The notes: a model not told the origin generated them from the letters alone. 64,000 bases of DNA from Flavobacterium sp. MC2016-06 (GCF_009711165.2 NZ_WMID02000021.1:38533-102532), one strand, 5' to 3'; positions 25,119 to 34,644 are shown, counted from the stretch's first letter. Numbers and translations are program-made.

Positions 25119-25862
25119 ATGAAAAAAGTATATTTTGCTTCAGATCAACATTTTGGCGCGCCAACTCCAGAGTTGAGTTTTCCTCGTGAACAAAAATTTG
25201 TGGCTTGGTTAGATGAGGTAAAACAAGATGCCGAAGCTATTTTTTTATTAGGTGATTTATTTGATTTTTGGTTCGAATACAAAACCGTTGTGCCAAAAGG
25301 TTTCGTGCGTGTTTTGGGTAAACTAGCAGAAATTCGCGACAGCGGTATTCCAATTTATTTCTTTGTTGGAAATCACGATTTGTGGATGTCTGATTATTTT
25401 GAAACCGAATTGAATATTCCAGTTTATCATGATAATAAAGAATTTACTTTTAATGGAAAAACATTCCTAATTGGCCATGGCGACGGAAAAGGACCTGGCG
25501 ATAAAGGTTATAAACGAATGAAAAAGGTATTTACAAATCCGTTTTCAAAATGGCTTTTCCGTTGGTTACATCCAGATGTTGGCGTAAGATTAGCACAATA
25601 TTTATCAGTGAAAAATAAATTGATTTCTGGCGATGAAGACGTGAAATTTTTAGGTGAAGAAAACGAATGGCTGGTACTTTATGCCAAACGTAAACTCGAA
25701 ACCAAACATTATAACTACTTTATTTTCGGCCACCGTCATTTACCTATGATTATTCCGGTTGGAGAAAATGCCAATTATGTAAATCTAGGCGATTGGATTG
25801 GCTATTTTACTTACGGTGTTTTTGATGGAGAAACGTTTGAACTTCAGAAATTCGAAAAATAA
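25119..25862 (+). CDS. lpxH: UDP-2,3-diacylglucosamine diphosphatase
   Basis: Calcineurin-like metallophosphatase of 247 residues that hydrolyses UDP-2,3-diacylglucosamine to lipid X in lipid A synthesis at the inner membrane. Metal-binding blocks are visible in order: ASDQHFG, LLGDLFDFWFEY, FFVGNHDLWMSDYF, FLIGHGDGKGPGDKGYK and FGHRHLPM. The insertion with FRWLHPDVGVRLAQYLS matches flavobacterial LpxH homologues. AACTCATAAC-type repeats fill the gap before it. It converges on the cytochrome gene with a 4-base gap. Confidence 0.93.
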   Translation: MKKVYFASDQHFGAPTPELSFPREQKFVAWLDEVKQDAEAIFLLGDLFDFWFEYKTVVPKGFVRVLGKLAEIRDSGIPIYFFVGNHDLWMSDYFETELNIPVYHDNKEFTFNGKTFLIGHGDGKGPGDKGYKRMKKVFTNPFSKWLFRWLHPDVGVRLAQYLSVKNKLISGDEDVKFLGEENEWLVLYAKRKLETKHYNYFIFGHRHLPMIIPVGENANYVNLGDWIGYFTYGVFDGETFELQKFEK

Positions 25863-25866
25863 AACA

Positions 25867-27078
25867 CTACTTTTTAGCAGCGGGATAAATTCCGATTCGA
25901 TGCGTTCTTAAAATGTAACTCGATAATTGTTTACTGTTTGAAAGCTGAAAATTAATTGCATTTGATGATTTTTTCGGCATATGACATTCTACACAATTAT
26001 CGGCCAATAAACTTCCAGACATTGTTTTTAAGGTTTTATCTGTGTGTTTTATGGCTTGATGGCAGCTCATGCATATTTTAGAATAAGAAGCCATGTTTTT
26101 AGAAGCATTTTCATGCGGATTATGACACGTAATACAATCCATTTTGTCGCTGTTAACGAAACATTTACTTTGCGACATTAGCCTAAATTGATTTCCGTGT
26201 ACATCAAATGTTGCAGTATCAGAAATGCTTCTTGTGTTTCTATAAAAATCAGAAAGATTATCTCCGGGTTTAAAATCAAAACGAGATTTCATTTTCATTC
26301 CGTCATTCCCAGCATGGCAAAGCGCACAAGCGTCTAGTTTTTGCTGTCTGTTTAATGATTTATAACTCACAATGCTGTTTGCCACTTTTACATTTGGATT
26401 CTTTAAATGAAATTCCGCGTGTTTTTTGGCCGGACCGTGGCATCTTTCGCAGTCAATTCCGTAGACGATAGTTTTTTTATCGATTAAATCTTCAACTTCC
26501 ATCGAAAGGAAATTTTTGTCTTCAGAACTCTGATTGACATTTCTACTGCTTGTATTAGAACTATGGCAAGAATAACAGTCTTTTACCACCATTCTGTCAA
26601 AATACGGTTTGTCTGCTGGAAAACCTGGACTTGTTGCCCAATTGTTTATAGAGTTGTAATAAGAAACAGGTAATTCGTAAGTATTATTATCACGCCAATA
26701 CACTGAAGTTTGTGCATGTTTAGCTCCAAATACAATTTCAAATCGGTGCGATTCAACTTCTTTTCCGTTTTTGTACAAAACTTGGTACAAGCTGTCGTTG
26801 CGTTTTTCCATGACCAATTTAGTGTCTTTGTCATAGATAAAAGTATGATTGCCACTGTCAAAATCGCCTAAAACATTTCCTAAAATTGCTGGAGCAGTTG
26901 CTTTGTAGTGAGAACTTTTCAAAGCCATATCGTATTCAATTTTATGGCATTGAATACAGCTTTCAGAACCTGCATAATCTGTACCGCGAGGGTCAATATA
27001 TTCGTCAGATTTATTCGTGCAGTTTGTAAAAAATATCGCCAGAGCGCTTATAACAAAGAGAATTGTAGCATTTTTCAT
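25867..27078 (-). CDS. Heptahaem c-type cytochrome lipoprotein
   Basis: The 403-residue product has a lipoprotein signal (MKNATILFVISALAIFFTNC, lipobox FTNC) and seven CXXCH haem-binding motifs: CIQCH, CYSCH, CERCH, CALCH, CITCH, CMSCH and CVECH. It resembles cytochrome c554/NrfB-type multihaem electron carriers; a CXXCK motif as in nitrite reductase NrfA is absent. Nothing beside it is obviously respiratory, so donor and acceptor are unknown. It would be anchored in the periplasm or outer membrane. Confidence 0.88.
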   Translation of the reverse strand: MKNATILFVISALAIFFTNCTNKSDEYIDPRGTDYAGSESCIQCHKIEYDMALKSSHYKATAPAILGNVLGDFDSGNHTFIYDKDTKLVMEKRNDSLYQVLYKNGKEVESHRFEIVFGAKHAQTSVYWRDNNTYELPVSYYNSINNWATSPGFPADKPYFDRMVVKDCYSCHSSNTSSRNVNQSSEDKNFLSMEVEDLIDKKTIVYGIDCERCHGPAKKHAEFHLKNPNVKVANSIVSYKSLNRQQKLDACALCHAGNDGMKMKSRFDFKPGDNLSDFYRNTRSISDTATFDVHGNQFRLMSQSKCFVNSDKMDCITCHNPHENASKNMASYSKICMSCHQAIKHTDKTLKTMSGSLLADNCVECHMPKKSSNAINFQLSNSKQLSSYILRTHRIGIYPAAKK

Positions 27079-27161
27079 TGTTGTAAATATACTTTATTTT
27101 GAATAAAATCAAAATATATTTCAATAATGAAAAAAATGTTGTTAAAATATTTAGAATGCTT

Positions 27162-27518
27162 CTAATTTAAGCCTGCTCCGTAAACATATTCATCAAGTTC
27201 AATTCTAAACAAAGAACCTTCAACTAAATCTTTAATTGATTTTAATTCGGTCATAGAAACGGCCAAATCAATTTGAGAACAAGGTGTTTTTAGTAAAAAT
27301 TTATGGCAGGAATATTTTAATTCGCAAGCTTCACAACAAGCATTTTCTATAAGACTGTCTTCGATTAAATCACAAAATTTATTTAGTTCTTGAACCGTTA
27401 AATAAAATCCAGTTTCTTTAAAAACCAATTGTATTTTATCTGAAATGGTTGTGTTTTGGTTCTTCCAGTAAAAGGCGATTCCAAAATTATTATGGTATAT
27501 CTGCTCTATTTCTCTCAT
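27162..27518 (-). CDS. Conserved small protein with a cysteine cluster
   Basis: The 118-residue soluble protein has a central helix (LTVQELNKFCDLIEDSLIENA) and a cysteine-rich block CCEACELKYSC followed by another cysteine in TPCSQ. These six clustered cysteines could bind zinc or an iron-sulphur centre. I believe similar proteins occur in other flavobacteria but I cannot name a family with confidence. A TATATTTG promoter element precedes it. Confidence 0.65.
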   Translation of the reverse strand: MREIEQIYHNNFGIAFYWKNQNTTISDKIQLVFKETGFYLTVQELNKFCDLIEDSLIENACCEACELKYSCHKFLLKTPCSQIDLAVSMTELKSIKDLVEGSLFRIELDEYVYGAGLN

Positions 27519-27538
27519 TGTAAATCCTTTTATAAAGA

Positions 27539-27546
27539 CAAATATA
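27539..27546 (-). promoter_or_regulatory. -7 element for the cysteine-cluster protein
   Basis: Minus-strand TATATTTG, 20 bases before the start codon at 27518. Confidence 0.5.
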
Positions 27547-27570
27547 AATATTATTTATATTAATTCTAAA

Positions 27571-27608
27571 TAAAAAATTCATAAAATGATATTAATTTTT
27601 TATGAATT
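27571..27608 (-). terminator. Terminator after the recJ operon
   Basis: AATTCATAAAA (27576-27586) and TTTTATGAATT (27598-27608) form an 11-bp stem; on the minus strand it is followed by a T run. Confidence 0.65.
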
Positions 27609-27642
27609 GATTTAATGGTAATGTTTTTAAATTTTGTTCCGT

Positions 27643-28227
27643 TTATTGTTTATTTAAAGGCAATACAAGTGTGGTATCCTTTACCATATAATCATCATTT
27701 TCATGATTATAGTTTTTTAAAACTAAATGTATTTTTATAGTGCTGCCCTTTATCTGAATATCCTTTTCCTTAAAATAAAGACTTTCGTCAAAATCAATAT
27801 CACCAATCTTTTTTTCGAATAGAAATGCTCTTTTTTCTATAATCTCATAATGACAACATCTTCCAAGGAAACCCTGATATGGTTTAGTTACAATTATTTT
27901 ATTGTTTTCAAATCGAATATCATTTGGAGCGAAAAAGAAAATAAAAAAAGAAGATAAAAGAGCCCCGAAAATCCCATCAATTAGCCAGCTGATAAAAATT
28001 AGAAAAGGAGAAATAATATATAATGAAAAGTAAATTGATAATTTTTTAAACGGTTTGATATAGACGAAAAATAATATCAAAGCAGTTACATAAAGCAAGA
28101 TTTTTAGATAAAAAATCAAATTAGAATTTAAACTAATTCTGGTATTAATGCGAATTATAAAATTAAGTAAAACGAGAAAAAGTATTCCAAAATGAATTTT
28201 TAAGATCGTGCTTTTTAGTTTTTGCAT
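27643..28227 (-). CDS. Membrane protein of unknown function
   Basis: The 194 residues have about four hydrophobic helices in the first 100 residues (near 8-28, 38-56, 62-80 and 82-98), then a soluble C-terminal domain of beta-rich character (IRFENNKIIVTKPYQGFLG, KIHLVLKNYNH). The layout resembles small PH-domain-like membrane proteins, but no family is certain. It is the last gene of a four-gene minus-strand run with recJ, an MFS transporter and an alpha/beta hydrolase, 20 bases after the hydrolase. Confidence 0.7.
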   Translation of the reverse strand: MQKLKSTILKIHFGILFLVLLNFIIRINTRISLNSNLIFYLKILLYVTALILFFVYIKPFKKLSIYFSLYIISPFLIFISWLIDGIFGALLSSFFIFFFAPNDIRFENNKIIVTKPYQGFLGRCCHYEIIEKRAFLFEKKIGDIDFDESLYFKEKDIQIKGSTIKIHLVLKNYNHENDDYMVKDTTLVLPLNKQ

Positions 28228-28247
28228 ATTTTATCTAAGATTAGAAA

Positions 28248-29162
28248 TTAATTTAACCAATTTTCAATATGGGATAAAAACTCTTCTTGCTGGTCAACAA
28301 ATAAATAATGAGAACAATTTTGGATTAGAAAAAAGTGATTTTTCCCGGCTATGTTTTTAATGGAAGCAATTTGTGCCGATGAAAAAATGCCGTCGTTTTT
28401 GCCATAAATTGCATAAATTGGAATGCCTTTGGTTTTTATTTCCTTTAATATAGGTCTGCTGTCAATATTGGTTTGTTTTTCATTTTGATAAAAAAGCAAA
28501 GGCGCATTTTTATTGCGGATATTGGTTTTGAAAAATTCTCCAGTCTCATAATCCGAATATAATTTTTTAGAAGCTGAAGTTGAATTCGGCATTTTAAAGT
28601 AATTGTCGTCACTTGCGAGATCAAAGCAGTGTTTTCGATATCCAGCAGAATTTTTGTCGAGTTTTTCTACATATGCGATTTTATTGAGTGTTTTAGAATC
28701 GCCTGCATGTGTTTTCTTTACAGAATTTAAGATATGATCGTAAGTTTCCTGTTGCGAAAATAAAGCACCGGCCAAAACCAAAGCGCTAACATTTTGCGGA
28801 TATTTATGGGTATAAAGTGACGAAACTAATCCTCCGAAACTGTGACCGATTAAAACGGCTTTTTTTAAATGATATTTTTTGTAAATGGAATTTAAGTCTT
28901 GAAAAGCTTCTTCATAAGTGAATTTAGCATTAGGATCTGAAGATCTTCCTTCGCCTCTTCGGTCATAAACAATGACATAAAAACCGTTATCAGCTAACTT
29001 TTGAGCCGTTGTACTTTCAAAAAGAGTTGAATTTCCACTTGGGCCACCATGAATAAAAATTATGGCTTTCTTAGTTTTATCACCGTATGTTTTGATGTAA
29101 AGATTTTGCCCTTTCGCAAGAGGGGAAAATACAAATAAGAAAGCCAATAATAATTTTTTCAT
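28248..29162 (-). CDS. Secreted alpha/beta-fold hydrolase
   Basis: The 304-residue protein has a signal sequence (MKKLLLAFLFVFSPLAKGQ) and an alpha/beta hydrolase core: oxyanion region IFIHGGPSGNS, nucleophile serine in GHSFGG, DRRGEGRSSDP, an acidic residue in YGKNDGIF and the histidine in NCSHYLFVDQ. HGGP and DRRGxGxS are typical of the prolyl-iminopeptidase-like branch. Substrate unknown. Its start overlaps the MFS stop by one base, so translation is coupled. Confidence 0.88.
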   Translation of the reverse strand: MKKLLLAFLFVFSPLAKGQNLYIKTYGDKTKKAIIFIHGGPSGNSTLFESTTAQKLADNGFYVIVYDRRGEGRSSDPNAKFTYEEAFQDLNSIYKKYHLKKAVLIGHSFGGLVSSLYTHKYPQNVSALVLAGALFSQQETYDHILNSVKKTHAGDSKTLNKIAYVEKLDKNSAGYRKHCFDLASDDNYFKMPNSTSASKKLYSDYETGEFFKTNIRNKNAPLLFYQNEKQTNIDSRPILKEIKTKGIPIYAIYGKNDGIFSSAQIASIKNIAGKNHFFLIQNCSHYLFVDQQEEFLSHIENWLN

Positions 29163-30442
29163 TATTCTATATTATTATGATCGTCCATATCTTTCTGTAG
29201 ATCTAAATTTCTAAACATAGGTGATTTTATTCCAAAACCTAAAACAGTTAAAAGTGTAACGGTTCCTCCAAAAACAACAGAAGTTACGGTTCCCATCAAA
29301 CGAGCAGTGGCACCACTTTCAAAAGCTCCTAATTCATTAGAAGATCCAACAAAAATTGAATTTACTGCACCAACTCGTCCACGCATGTGGTCAGGAGTTT
29401 TAAGTTGTAAAATGGTTTGACGAATTACTACAGAAATTCCATCGGCAAGTCCACTCAAAAATAAAGCGAAAACAGAAAGCCAGAAAAACGTAGAAAGTCC
29501 AAATAAAATAATAGATAATCCAAAAATAAATATGGCGACTAAAAGTTTCTTTCCTGCATTTTTATTTAAAGGCACATAAGCAGAAGCAAGTACCGTAATG
29601 AAAGACCCTACAGCTGGAGCCGCTCTTAAAATACCAAAACCTTCAGAACCCACTTTTAAAATGTCCTGAGCAAAAACAGGCAATAATGCTACGGCACCTC
29701 CAAAAAGTACCGCAATCATATCCAGTGATAAAGCACCTAAAACAATTTGGTTTTTGAATACAAAATTCAAACCTTCTGCAAGACTGTCTTTTATAGATTC
29801 TCCTATTTTCGGATTTAAGATTGGTTTTGTACTAATTTGTGATAAGGCAATTAAAGAAAGAATAGAGAATCCGAAAACCAGACACATAGACCAGTGAACG
29901 CCAATCCAGTTGATTGAAAATCCAGCCAAAGCTGGTCCCATCACCGCTCCGATTTGCCAAACCGAACTACTCCACGTAGCGGCATTTGGATATGCTTTTT
30001 TAGGAATTATCAATGATAAAAGAGAAAAAATAGTTGGTCCCAAAAATGCACGAACTAAACCTCCAAAAAAGACCAAGGCATAAATCGAGTACAGAATTAC
30101 AGTTGGAGAATAGCCACCAACTATTTTTGGCCAAGTCAATAAAAATAATCCAAAACTAATTACTGTAAAACCTATAATACATTTTGCTAATAATCCTTTT
30201 TTTTCTCTTTGATCGACAATATGTCCTGCAAATAAAGCCATAGAAACGGCCGGAATAACTTCCATCAATCCAATAATTCCTAACGAAAGCGGATTTTTAG
30301 TTAAGCTGTAAACCTCCCATTCAATAACAATAAACTGCATTGACCAGGCAAAAACCATTGCAAAACGCAATAACAAAAACACATTAAATTCTCTATAACG
30401 AAGCGCCTGATACGGATCGGCTTTTTTTACTTTATCTTTCAT
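29162..30442 (-). CDS. MFS transporter, EntS-like
   Basis: The 426 residues contain about twelve membrane helices. The pattern of an N-terminal FLLLRFAMVFAWSMQFIVIEW helix, GHIVDQREKK cytoplasmic loop and later RQTILQLKTPDHMRGRVGAVNSIF loop is typical of the EntS/DHA3 group of major facilitator exporters. Some members export siderophores; no siderophore genes are nearby, so the substrate is open. The start overlaps recJ by 11 bases. Confidence 0.92.
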   Translation of the reverse strand: MKDKVKKADPYQALRYREFNVFLLLRFAMVFAWSMQFIVIEWEVYSLTKNPLSLGIIGLMEVIPAVSMALFAGHIVDQREKKGLLAKCIIGFTVISFGLFLLTWPKIVGGYSPTVILYSIYALVFFGGLVRAFLGPTIFSLLSLIIPKKAYPNAATWSSSVWQIGAVMGPALAGFSINWIGVHWSMCLVFGFSILSLIALSQISTKPILNPKIGESIKDSLAEGLNFVFKNQIVLGALSLDMIAVLFGGAVALLPVFAQDILKVGSEGFGILRAAPAVGSFITVLASAYVPLNKNAGKKLLVAIFIFGLSIILFGLSTFFWLSVFALFLSGLADGISVVIRQTILQLKTPDHMRGRVGAVNSIFVGSSNELGAFESGATARLMGTVTSVVFGGTVTLLTVLGFGIKSPMFRNLDLQKDMDDHNNIE

Positions 30443-32132
30443 TTGTTCTAATATCTTTTAATATAAGTTGAGTCGAAACGTTTCCATTCCATTCGTTTTC
30501 AGCCAAAGAATAAGCAAGCTGAAAGGTATTTTGATTTTTTGCAATATCTATTTTTTTTCCCAATCCAAAACCTATTGCAGCGAGTCCTTCAGAGTTATTT
30601 TGTTTTACAAAAAGTCTCAAATGTTCTTCGTCTGCGCCCAAAGTTTTGGCATAACCAGTATCATTTACCTCTGTTGTCATAAAAACAGGTGTCATATTTA
30701 GCGGGCCAAAAGGTTCAAATTGTTTTAAAATCCGAATAAATTTGGGTGTAATGTCTTTAAAATCTATTTGAGCATCGATTTCTATTTCGGGAGTTCGCAT
30801 TTCAGGAAGAATAGTTGCTTCAACCTGTTTCTCAAAAGCGTCTTTAAAAGGCTTATAATTTTCTGCTTTTAATGTCATTCCAGCCGCGTACATATGGCCT
30901 CCAAATTGTTCTAAATGCGAAGCACAGGCATCAAGCGCATTGTAAACGTCGAAACCTTTTACTGATCGTGCAGACGCTGCGTATTTGTCACCGCTTTTGG
31001 TAAAAACCAAAGTTGGGCGATAATACATTTCTATTAATCGCGAAGCCACAATTCCGATAACACCTTTGTGCCAGTCTTCTTGAAATACAACCGTAGAAAA
31101 TCGGTCAATTTCATTGTTGTCTATAATTTGCTGAAAAGCTTCTTTGGTAATTCTTTTGTCTAAATCTTTTCGATCTGCATTGTATTTTTCAATTTCTGAT
31201 GCAAATTGCTGCGCTTGTTCAAAATTGAATTCGGTCAATAACTCAACGGCATGATTTCCGTGTTTAATTCTTCCAGCAGCATTTATTCGCGGTGAAATAA
31301 TAAAAACAACATCTGTTATATCCAGTACTTTCTTTTTTACCTGATGTACCAGAGCTTTAATTCCAGGTCTCGGATCGCTATTGATAACCTTTAATCCGAA
31401 ATACGCTAAGATTCTATTTTCACCTGTAATAGGTACAATGTCAGCAGCAATTGCAGTGGCAACTAAGTCAAGATACGGAACTAAATCTTCTATCGTTTCG
31501 TTCCGATTTTTTCCTAAAGCCTGAATCAATTTAAACCCAACGCCACAGCCACACAATTCGTCGTAAGGGTAGGAGCAGTCTTCTCTTTTAGGATCTAAAA
31601 TCGCAACAGCGTCTGGTAGAAATTCCCCAGGTCTGTGGTGATCGCAGATAATAAAATCAATGTTTTTTTCATTCGCGTAGGCGATATGATCTATAGATTT
31701 TATACCGCAGTCAAGCGCAATAATTAGCGAAATGTCATTGTCTTCGGCGTAGTCAATTCCTTTAAAAGAAATTCCGTAACCTTCGTCATAACGATCTGGA
31801 ATGTAAGTCGCAATATTTGGATAATGTGATTTTAAATACGAAGAAACCAAAGAAACCGCTGTTGTTCCATCAACATCATAATCCCCAAAAACTAAAATAT
31901 TTTCTTGGTTTTCGATTGCCAATTCTATTCGAGTAACAGCCTTGTCCATGTCTTTCATCAAGAAAGGATCGTGTAAATGTGCTAAAGACGGACGAAAGAA
32001 ATTCTTGGCATCTTCAAAAGTTTCAATGCCGCGCTGAATCAAAAGTGTTGCTACAAAATCTTCTACATTTAGAGCTTGCGCCAAATGATTGATTTTATCT
32101 TGAGAAGGTTTTGGTTTTAATGTCCAACGCAT
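30432..32132 (-). CDS. recJ: Single-stranded-DNA-specific exonuclease RecJ
   Basis: A 5'-3' single-strand DNA exonuclease for mismatch, base-excision and RecF-type repair. The 566 residues include the DHH-family phosphoesterase blocks FGDYDVDGTTAVSL, ALDCGIKS and the namesake DHHRPG, then ISPRINAAGRI, SRLIEMYYRPTLVF and the GGHMYAAGMTL of the DHHA1 domain. Length and order match the family. It is the first gene of the minus-strand run with the MFS transporter, hydrolase and membrane protein. Confidence 0.96.
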   Translation of the reverse strand: MRWTLKPKPSQDKINHLAQALNVEDFVATLLIQRGIETFEDAKNFFRPSLAHLHDPFLMKDMDKAVTRIELAIENQENILVFGDYDVDGTTAVSLVSSYLKSHYPNIATYIPDRYDEGYGISFKGIDYAEDNDISLIIALDCGIKSIDHIAYANEKNIDFIICDHHRPGEFLPDAVAILDPKREDCSYPYDELCGCGVGFKLIQALGKNRNETIEDLVPYLDLVATAIAADIVPITGENRILAYFGLKVINSDPRPGIKALVHQVKKKVLDITDVVFIISPRINAAGRIKHGNHAVELLTEFNFEQAQQFASEIEKYNADRKDLDKRITKEAFQQIIDNNEIDRFSTVVFQEDWHKGVIGIVASRLIEMYYRPTLVFTKSGDKYAASARSVKGFDVYNALDACASHLEQFGGHMYAAGMTLKAENYKPFKDAFEKQVEATILPEMRTPEIEIDAQIDFKDITPKFIRILKQFEPFGPLNMTPVFMTTEVNDTGYAKTLGADEEHLRLFVKQNNSEGLAAIGFGLGKKIDIAKNQNTFQLAYSLAENEWNGNVSTQLILKDIRTNER

Positions 32133-32157
32133 GGTTGATTTTAGATTTTAGAGTGTT

Positions 32158-32191
32158 GATTTTTGATTTAAGATTTCTGAAATCAAAAATC
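32158..32191. repeat. Inverted repeat between the HopJ-like gene and recJ
   Basis: GATTTTTGATTT (32158-32169) and AAATCAAAAATC (32180-32191) form a perfect 12-bp stem. ATTTTAGATTTTAGA just beside it belongs to the ATTTTAG repeat group. Confidence 0.55.
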
Positions 32192-32214
32192 GTTAATCGA
32201 AAATCTGAAATAAA

Positions 32215-32559
32215 TTATTTTGCTTCCAAAGCACTTCCTTCAAACTGAATTCCGTCCCAGCCTAAGTTGATGAAGTTTCTAATGTTTTGATGATTTGTTC
32301 CGTTTGGATCTCCCAGAACTTCTTCAAAATAAAATGCACCAAAGCACGCTAAAGTTTCTTCTTTATTTAAGTTTTGCAATTTCGCAAAAGAGAATAATTT
32401 ACAAGAACCTGAGTTTTCACCTGCTGCATTATGCTGTGTTCCATTTTGAAAAGCAGTTGGCGTAAAGTTGTAGTTTTCTTCGATTACTGCAATAGTTTCT
32501 GGAAATGTGATTTGGGTTGGAGTTTGTTTTACTTTTTCTAAAAAGGCTTGTATGCTCAT
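32215..32559 (-). CDS. HopJ type III effector family protein
   Basis: The 114-residue protein matches the short HopJ-like family: a first helix AFLEKVKQTP, the ITFPETIAVIEENYNFTPTAFQNG block, NAAGENSGSCKLFSFA, and CFGAFYFEEVLGDPNGTNHQNIRNFINLGWDGIQF. The family is named after a Pseudomonas effector but is widespread in non-pathogens without a type III system, so the effector name should not be taken as a function. No secretion signal is visible. Confidence 0.85.
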   Translation of the reverse strand: MSIQAFLEKVKQTPTQITFPETIAVIEENYNFTPTAFQNGTQHNAAGENSGSCKLFSFAKLQNLNKEETLACFGAFYFEEVLGDPNGTNHQNIRNFINLGWDGIQFEGSALEAK

Positions 32560-32579
32560 AATGTTGATTTTGTTTTTTT

Positions 32580-32640
32580 GCCACGAATTGCACGAATTTC
32601 CGCTAATTAAATTCGTGATAATTTGTGTAATTCGCGGCGA
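32580..32640. repeat. CCACGAATT-family inverted repeat
   Basis: GCCACGAATTGCACGAATTT and its imperfect reverse complement (AAATTCGTGATAATTTGTGT, then AATTCGCGGC) fill the gap between rsmI and the HopJ-like gene. Related copies occur at 33390-33475, 43684-43840 and in the terminal array. Confidence 0.65.
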
Positions 32641-32646
32641 ATATTT

Positions 32647-33366
32647 TTATTCTTCTTCGTCCTTAGAATATTTACTTTTCTTAGCTTCTTTTTCTATTGT
32701 TTTTCCAGCCACTACAACGACAATTTCGCCTCGTGGAGCTGTTTTTTCAAAATGAGTTAAAACTTCTTTCGCAGTTCCTCGAACATTTTCTTCGTGCATT
32801 TTTGATAATTCTCTGCAAACGCAAACTTGTCTGTCTTCGCCGAAATGCGTAATAAATTCAGCTATAGTTTTTAAGAGTTTATGTGGAGAAACATACAAAA
32901 TCATCGTTCTGGTTTCTTCGGCTAAAGCCAAAAAACGAGTTTGACGCCCTTTTTTCTCCGGAAGGAAACCTTCAAAAATAAAACGATCATTTGGTAAGCC
33001 ACTGTTTACTAAAGCGGGAACAAAAGCGGTTGCGCCGGGCAAACATTCTACTTCAATTTTATTTTCGACACAAGCACGCGTCAATAAAAAACCAGGATCT
33101 GAAATAGCTGGAGTTCCTGCATCAGAAATTAACGCAATCGTTTCTCCGGCTTTTAATCTTGCAATAAGATTTTCGGTTGTTTTGTGTTCGTTGTGCATAT
33201 GATGGCTGTGCATGTGCGTGCCAATTTCAAAATGCTTTAGTAGTTTGCCGCTTGTTCGAGTGTCTTCGGCCAAAATCAAATCGACTTCTTTTAGAATCCG
33301 AATAGCACGAAAAGTCATGTCTTCAAGATTGCCAATTGGCGTTGGAACGATATATAATTTAGACAT
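32647..33366 (-). CDS. rsmI: 16S rRNA (cytidine(1402)-2'-O)-methyltransferase
   Basis: Methylates the ribose of C1402 in 16S rRNA. I chose the start giving MSKLYIVPTPIGNLEDMTF, the family's standard N-terminus; an upstream Met at 33387 adds seven residues that are not typical. The 239-residue product has the tetrapyrrole-methylase-fold blocks EDTRTSGKLLKHF, LISDAGTPAISDPG and LPGATAFVPALVNSGLP. A basic/acidic tail (KKSKYSKDEEE) extends beyond the usual end. Confidence 0.95.
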   Translation of the reverse strand: MSKLYIVPTPIGNLEDMTFRAIRILKEVDLILAEDTRTSGKLLKHFEIGTHMHSHHMHNEHKTTENLIARLKAGETIALISDAGTPAISDPGFLLTRACVENKIEVECLPGATAFVPALVNSGLPNDRFIFEGFLPEKKGRQTRFLALAEETRTMILYVSPHKLLKTIAEFITHFGEDRQVCVCRELSKMHEENVRGTAKEVLTHFEKTAPRGEIVVVVAGKTIEKEAKKSKYSKDEEE

Positions 33367-33468
33367 AATTAATTTTATATTTAACACAGATTACACGAAT
33401 TAGCACGAATGATTAGAATGCTAAAAATTTCACGAAAATAAAGTAGTGTAAAGCTGTGAAATTCGTGT

Positions 33469-34506
33469 TTAAGAGAATTTTTTCTCAATAATTCCAAGAA
33501 AACGTTCTGCGTAATCATCTTTCCCTTCCCAATCGTTATAATCTGGTTTTACCATGTTTTCGATAAAATCAACGGCTTCGTTATAAGAGTCAAAAGTCAA
33601 TAATTGGTTTAAAACACGGCTGTAATCTTCAGTACTGTTTCCAAAAAGATTTTTGGTAAAAGCAATTCTGTCATTCAAATCAATATGAAAACCTTTTCCC
33701 AATTTTTCGTTTAAAGTAGTTGCTTTTGGTTCTGGAGCTTTTTCTATAACTACAGTTTCAACCGTTTTAGTTTCTTTAAATTCGGGGATTGATGCACTAG
33801 GAGAAACAGCTTCAAAACTATCCACTTTTACAAATTGAGCATCGGCATAATTAATTCCTAAGTCTTCAAACATGATTTGAGCAGGACTTGGTTTTGTATT
33901 AATTACTTCTTTTACTTCTTCCTTTATCTCATCTTTAGGTTCTTCTGTTAATTCAAAAGCAGGTTTAAAATCCGGAATAGGTTTTAAATCACTTTTTGTA
34001 GTAAAAGAAAGCGAAGCTGCAGTTTCAGTTTCTTTCTTTTCTTCAAAAACAGTTTCTTCAATTCTTTTTATTTTTTCCTCGATAGTTTCTTCAACAGCAG
34101 ATACTGTCGGCTCAACAATTGTTTCTGCTGTAGGTTCTTCTATTACTTCTTCAGGAGTTTCAATCACAGGTTCTTGCTCTGTTTCTTCGGTAACTTCTGG
34201 TTCCGGAATTGTTTCAACGACAGCTGCTGGAATTTCTTCAGCAATAATTGGAGTTTTTTCTTCTTCTTGTATTGGAGCTTGAGCAGTATCTTCTTTTTCA
34301 AAAATAGTTTCTACTTGCGATTCAATGTCACTATACGCAATAGTTGGTTTTAAAGTGTCAAAATTTTCATCAACAAATTTTAAAACGGCTAGTTTTTCAT
34401 ATAATTTCTGAGTTTCAAGATACAATTGATTGATATCGGATTTGTTTTTAAGTTTTAAAATTCGATGAGCAATGCTGATTAAATCGGCTTCCAATTTTTT
34501 TTTCAT
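33469..34506 (-). CDS. Conserved flavobacterial protein with a Glu/Pro-rich central region
   Basis: The 345 residues divide into an N-terminal helical domain (1-60, KKLEADLISIAHRILKLKNK), a long low-complexity middle (about 70-260) dominated by Glu, Pro, Val, Thr and Ala, and a compact C-terminal domain (about 265-345) with LNEKLGKGFHIDLNDRIAF, RVLNQLLTFDSYNEA and DDYAERFLGIIEKKF. Both ends look folded and the middle disordered. I think homologues occur across Flavobacteriaceae, but I know no function. Confidence 0.75.
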   Translation of the reverse strand: MKKKLEADLISIAHRILKLKNKSDINQLYLETQKLYEKLAVLKFVDENFDTLKPTIAYSDIESQVETIFEKEDTAQAPIQEEEKTPIIAEEIPAAVVETIPEPEVTEETEQEPVIETPEEVIEEPTAETIVEPTVSAVEETIEEKIKRIEETVFEEKKETETAASLSFTTKSDLKPIPDFKPAFELTEEPKDEIKEEVKEVINTKPSPAQIMFEDLGINYADAQFVKVDSFEAVSPSASIPEFKETKTVETVVIEKAPEPKATTLNEKLGKGFHIDLNDRIAFTKNLFGNSTEDYSRVLNQLLTFDSYNEAVDFIENMVKPDYNDWEGKDDYAERFLGIIEKKFS

Positions 34507-34644
34507 GACTGTTGAAATTATAGTGAATACGGTATTTTAGTGTTTATTGTAATTGAATGTCTTTATTCTAAATAGAAATCTAAAAGATTATTTTTTATTT
34601 CTGTTAATAAGCGATTGCAAATCCCTGATTTGATAAAAATTTTC

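Noticed and set aside
32215..32559. Type III secretion effector
   Set aside because: The HopJ-like family occurs widely without type III secretion and no such genes are in the window; the name is not a function here.
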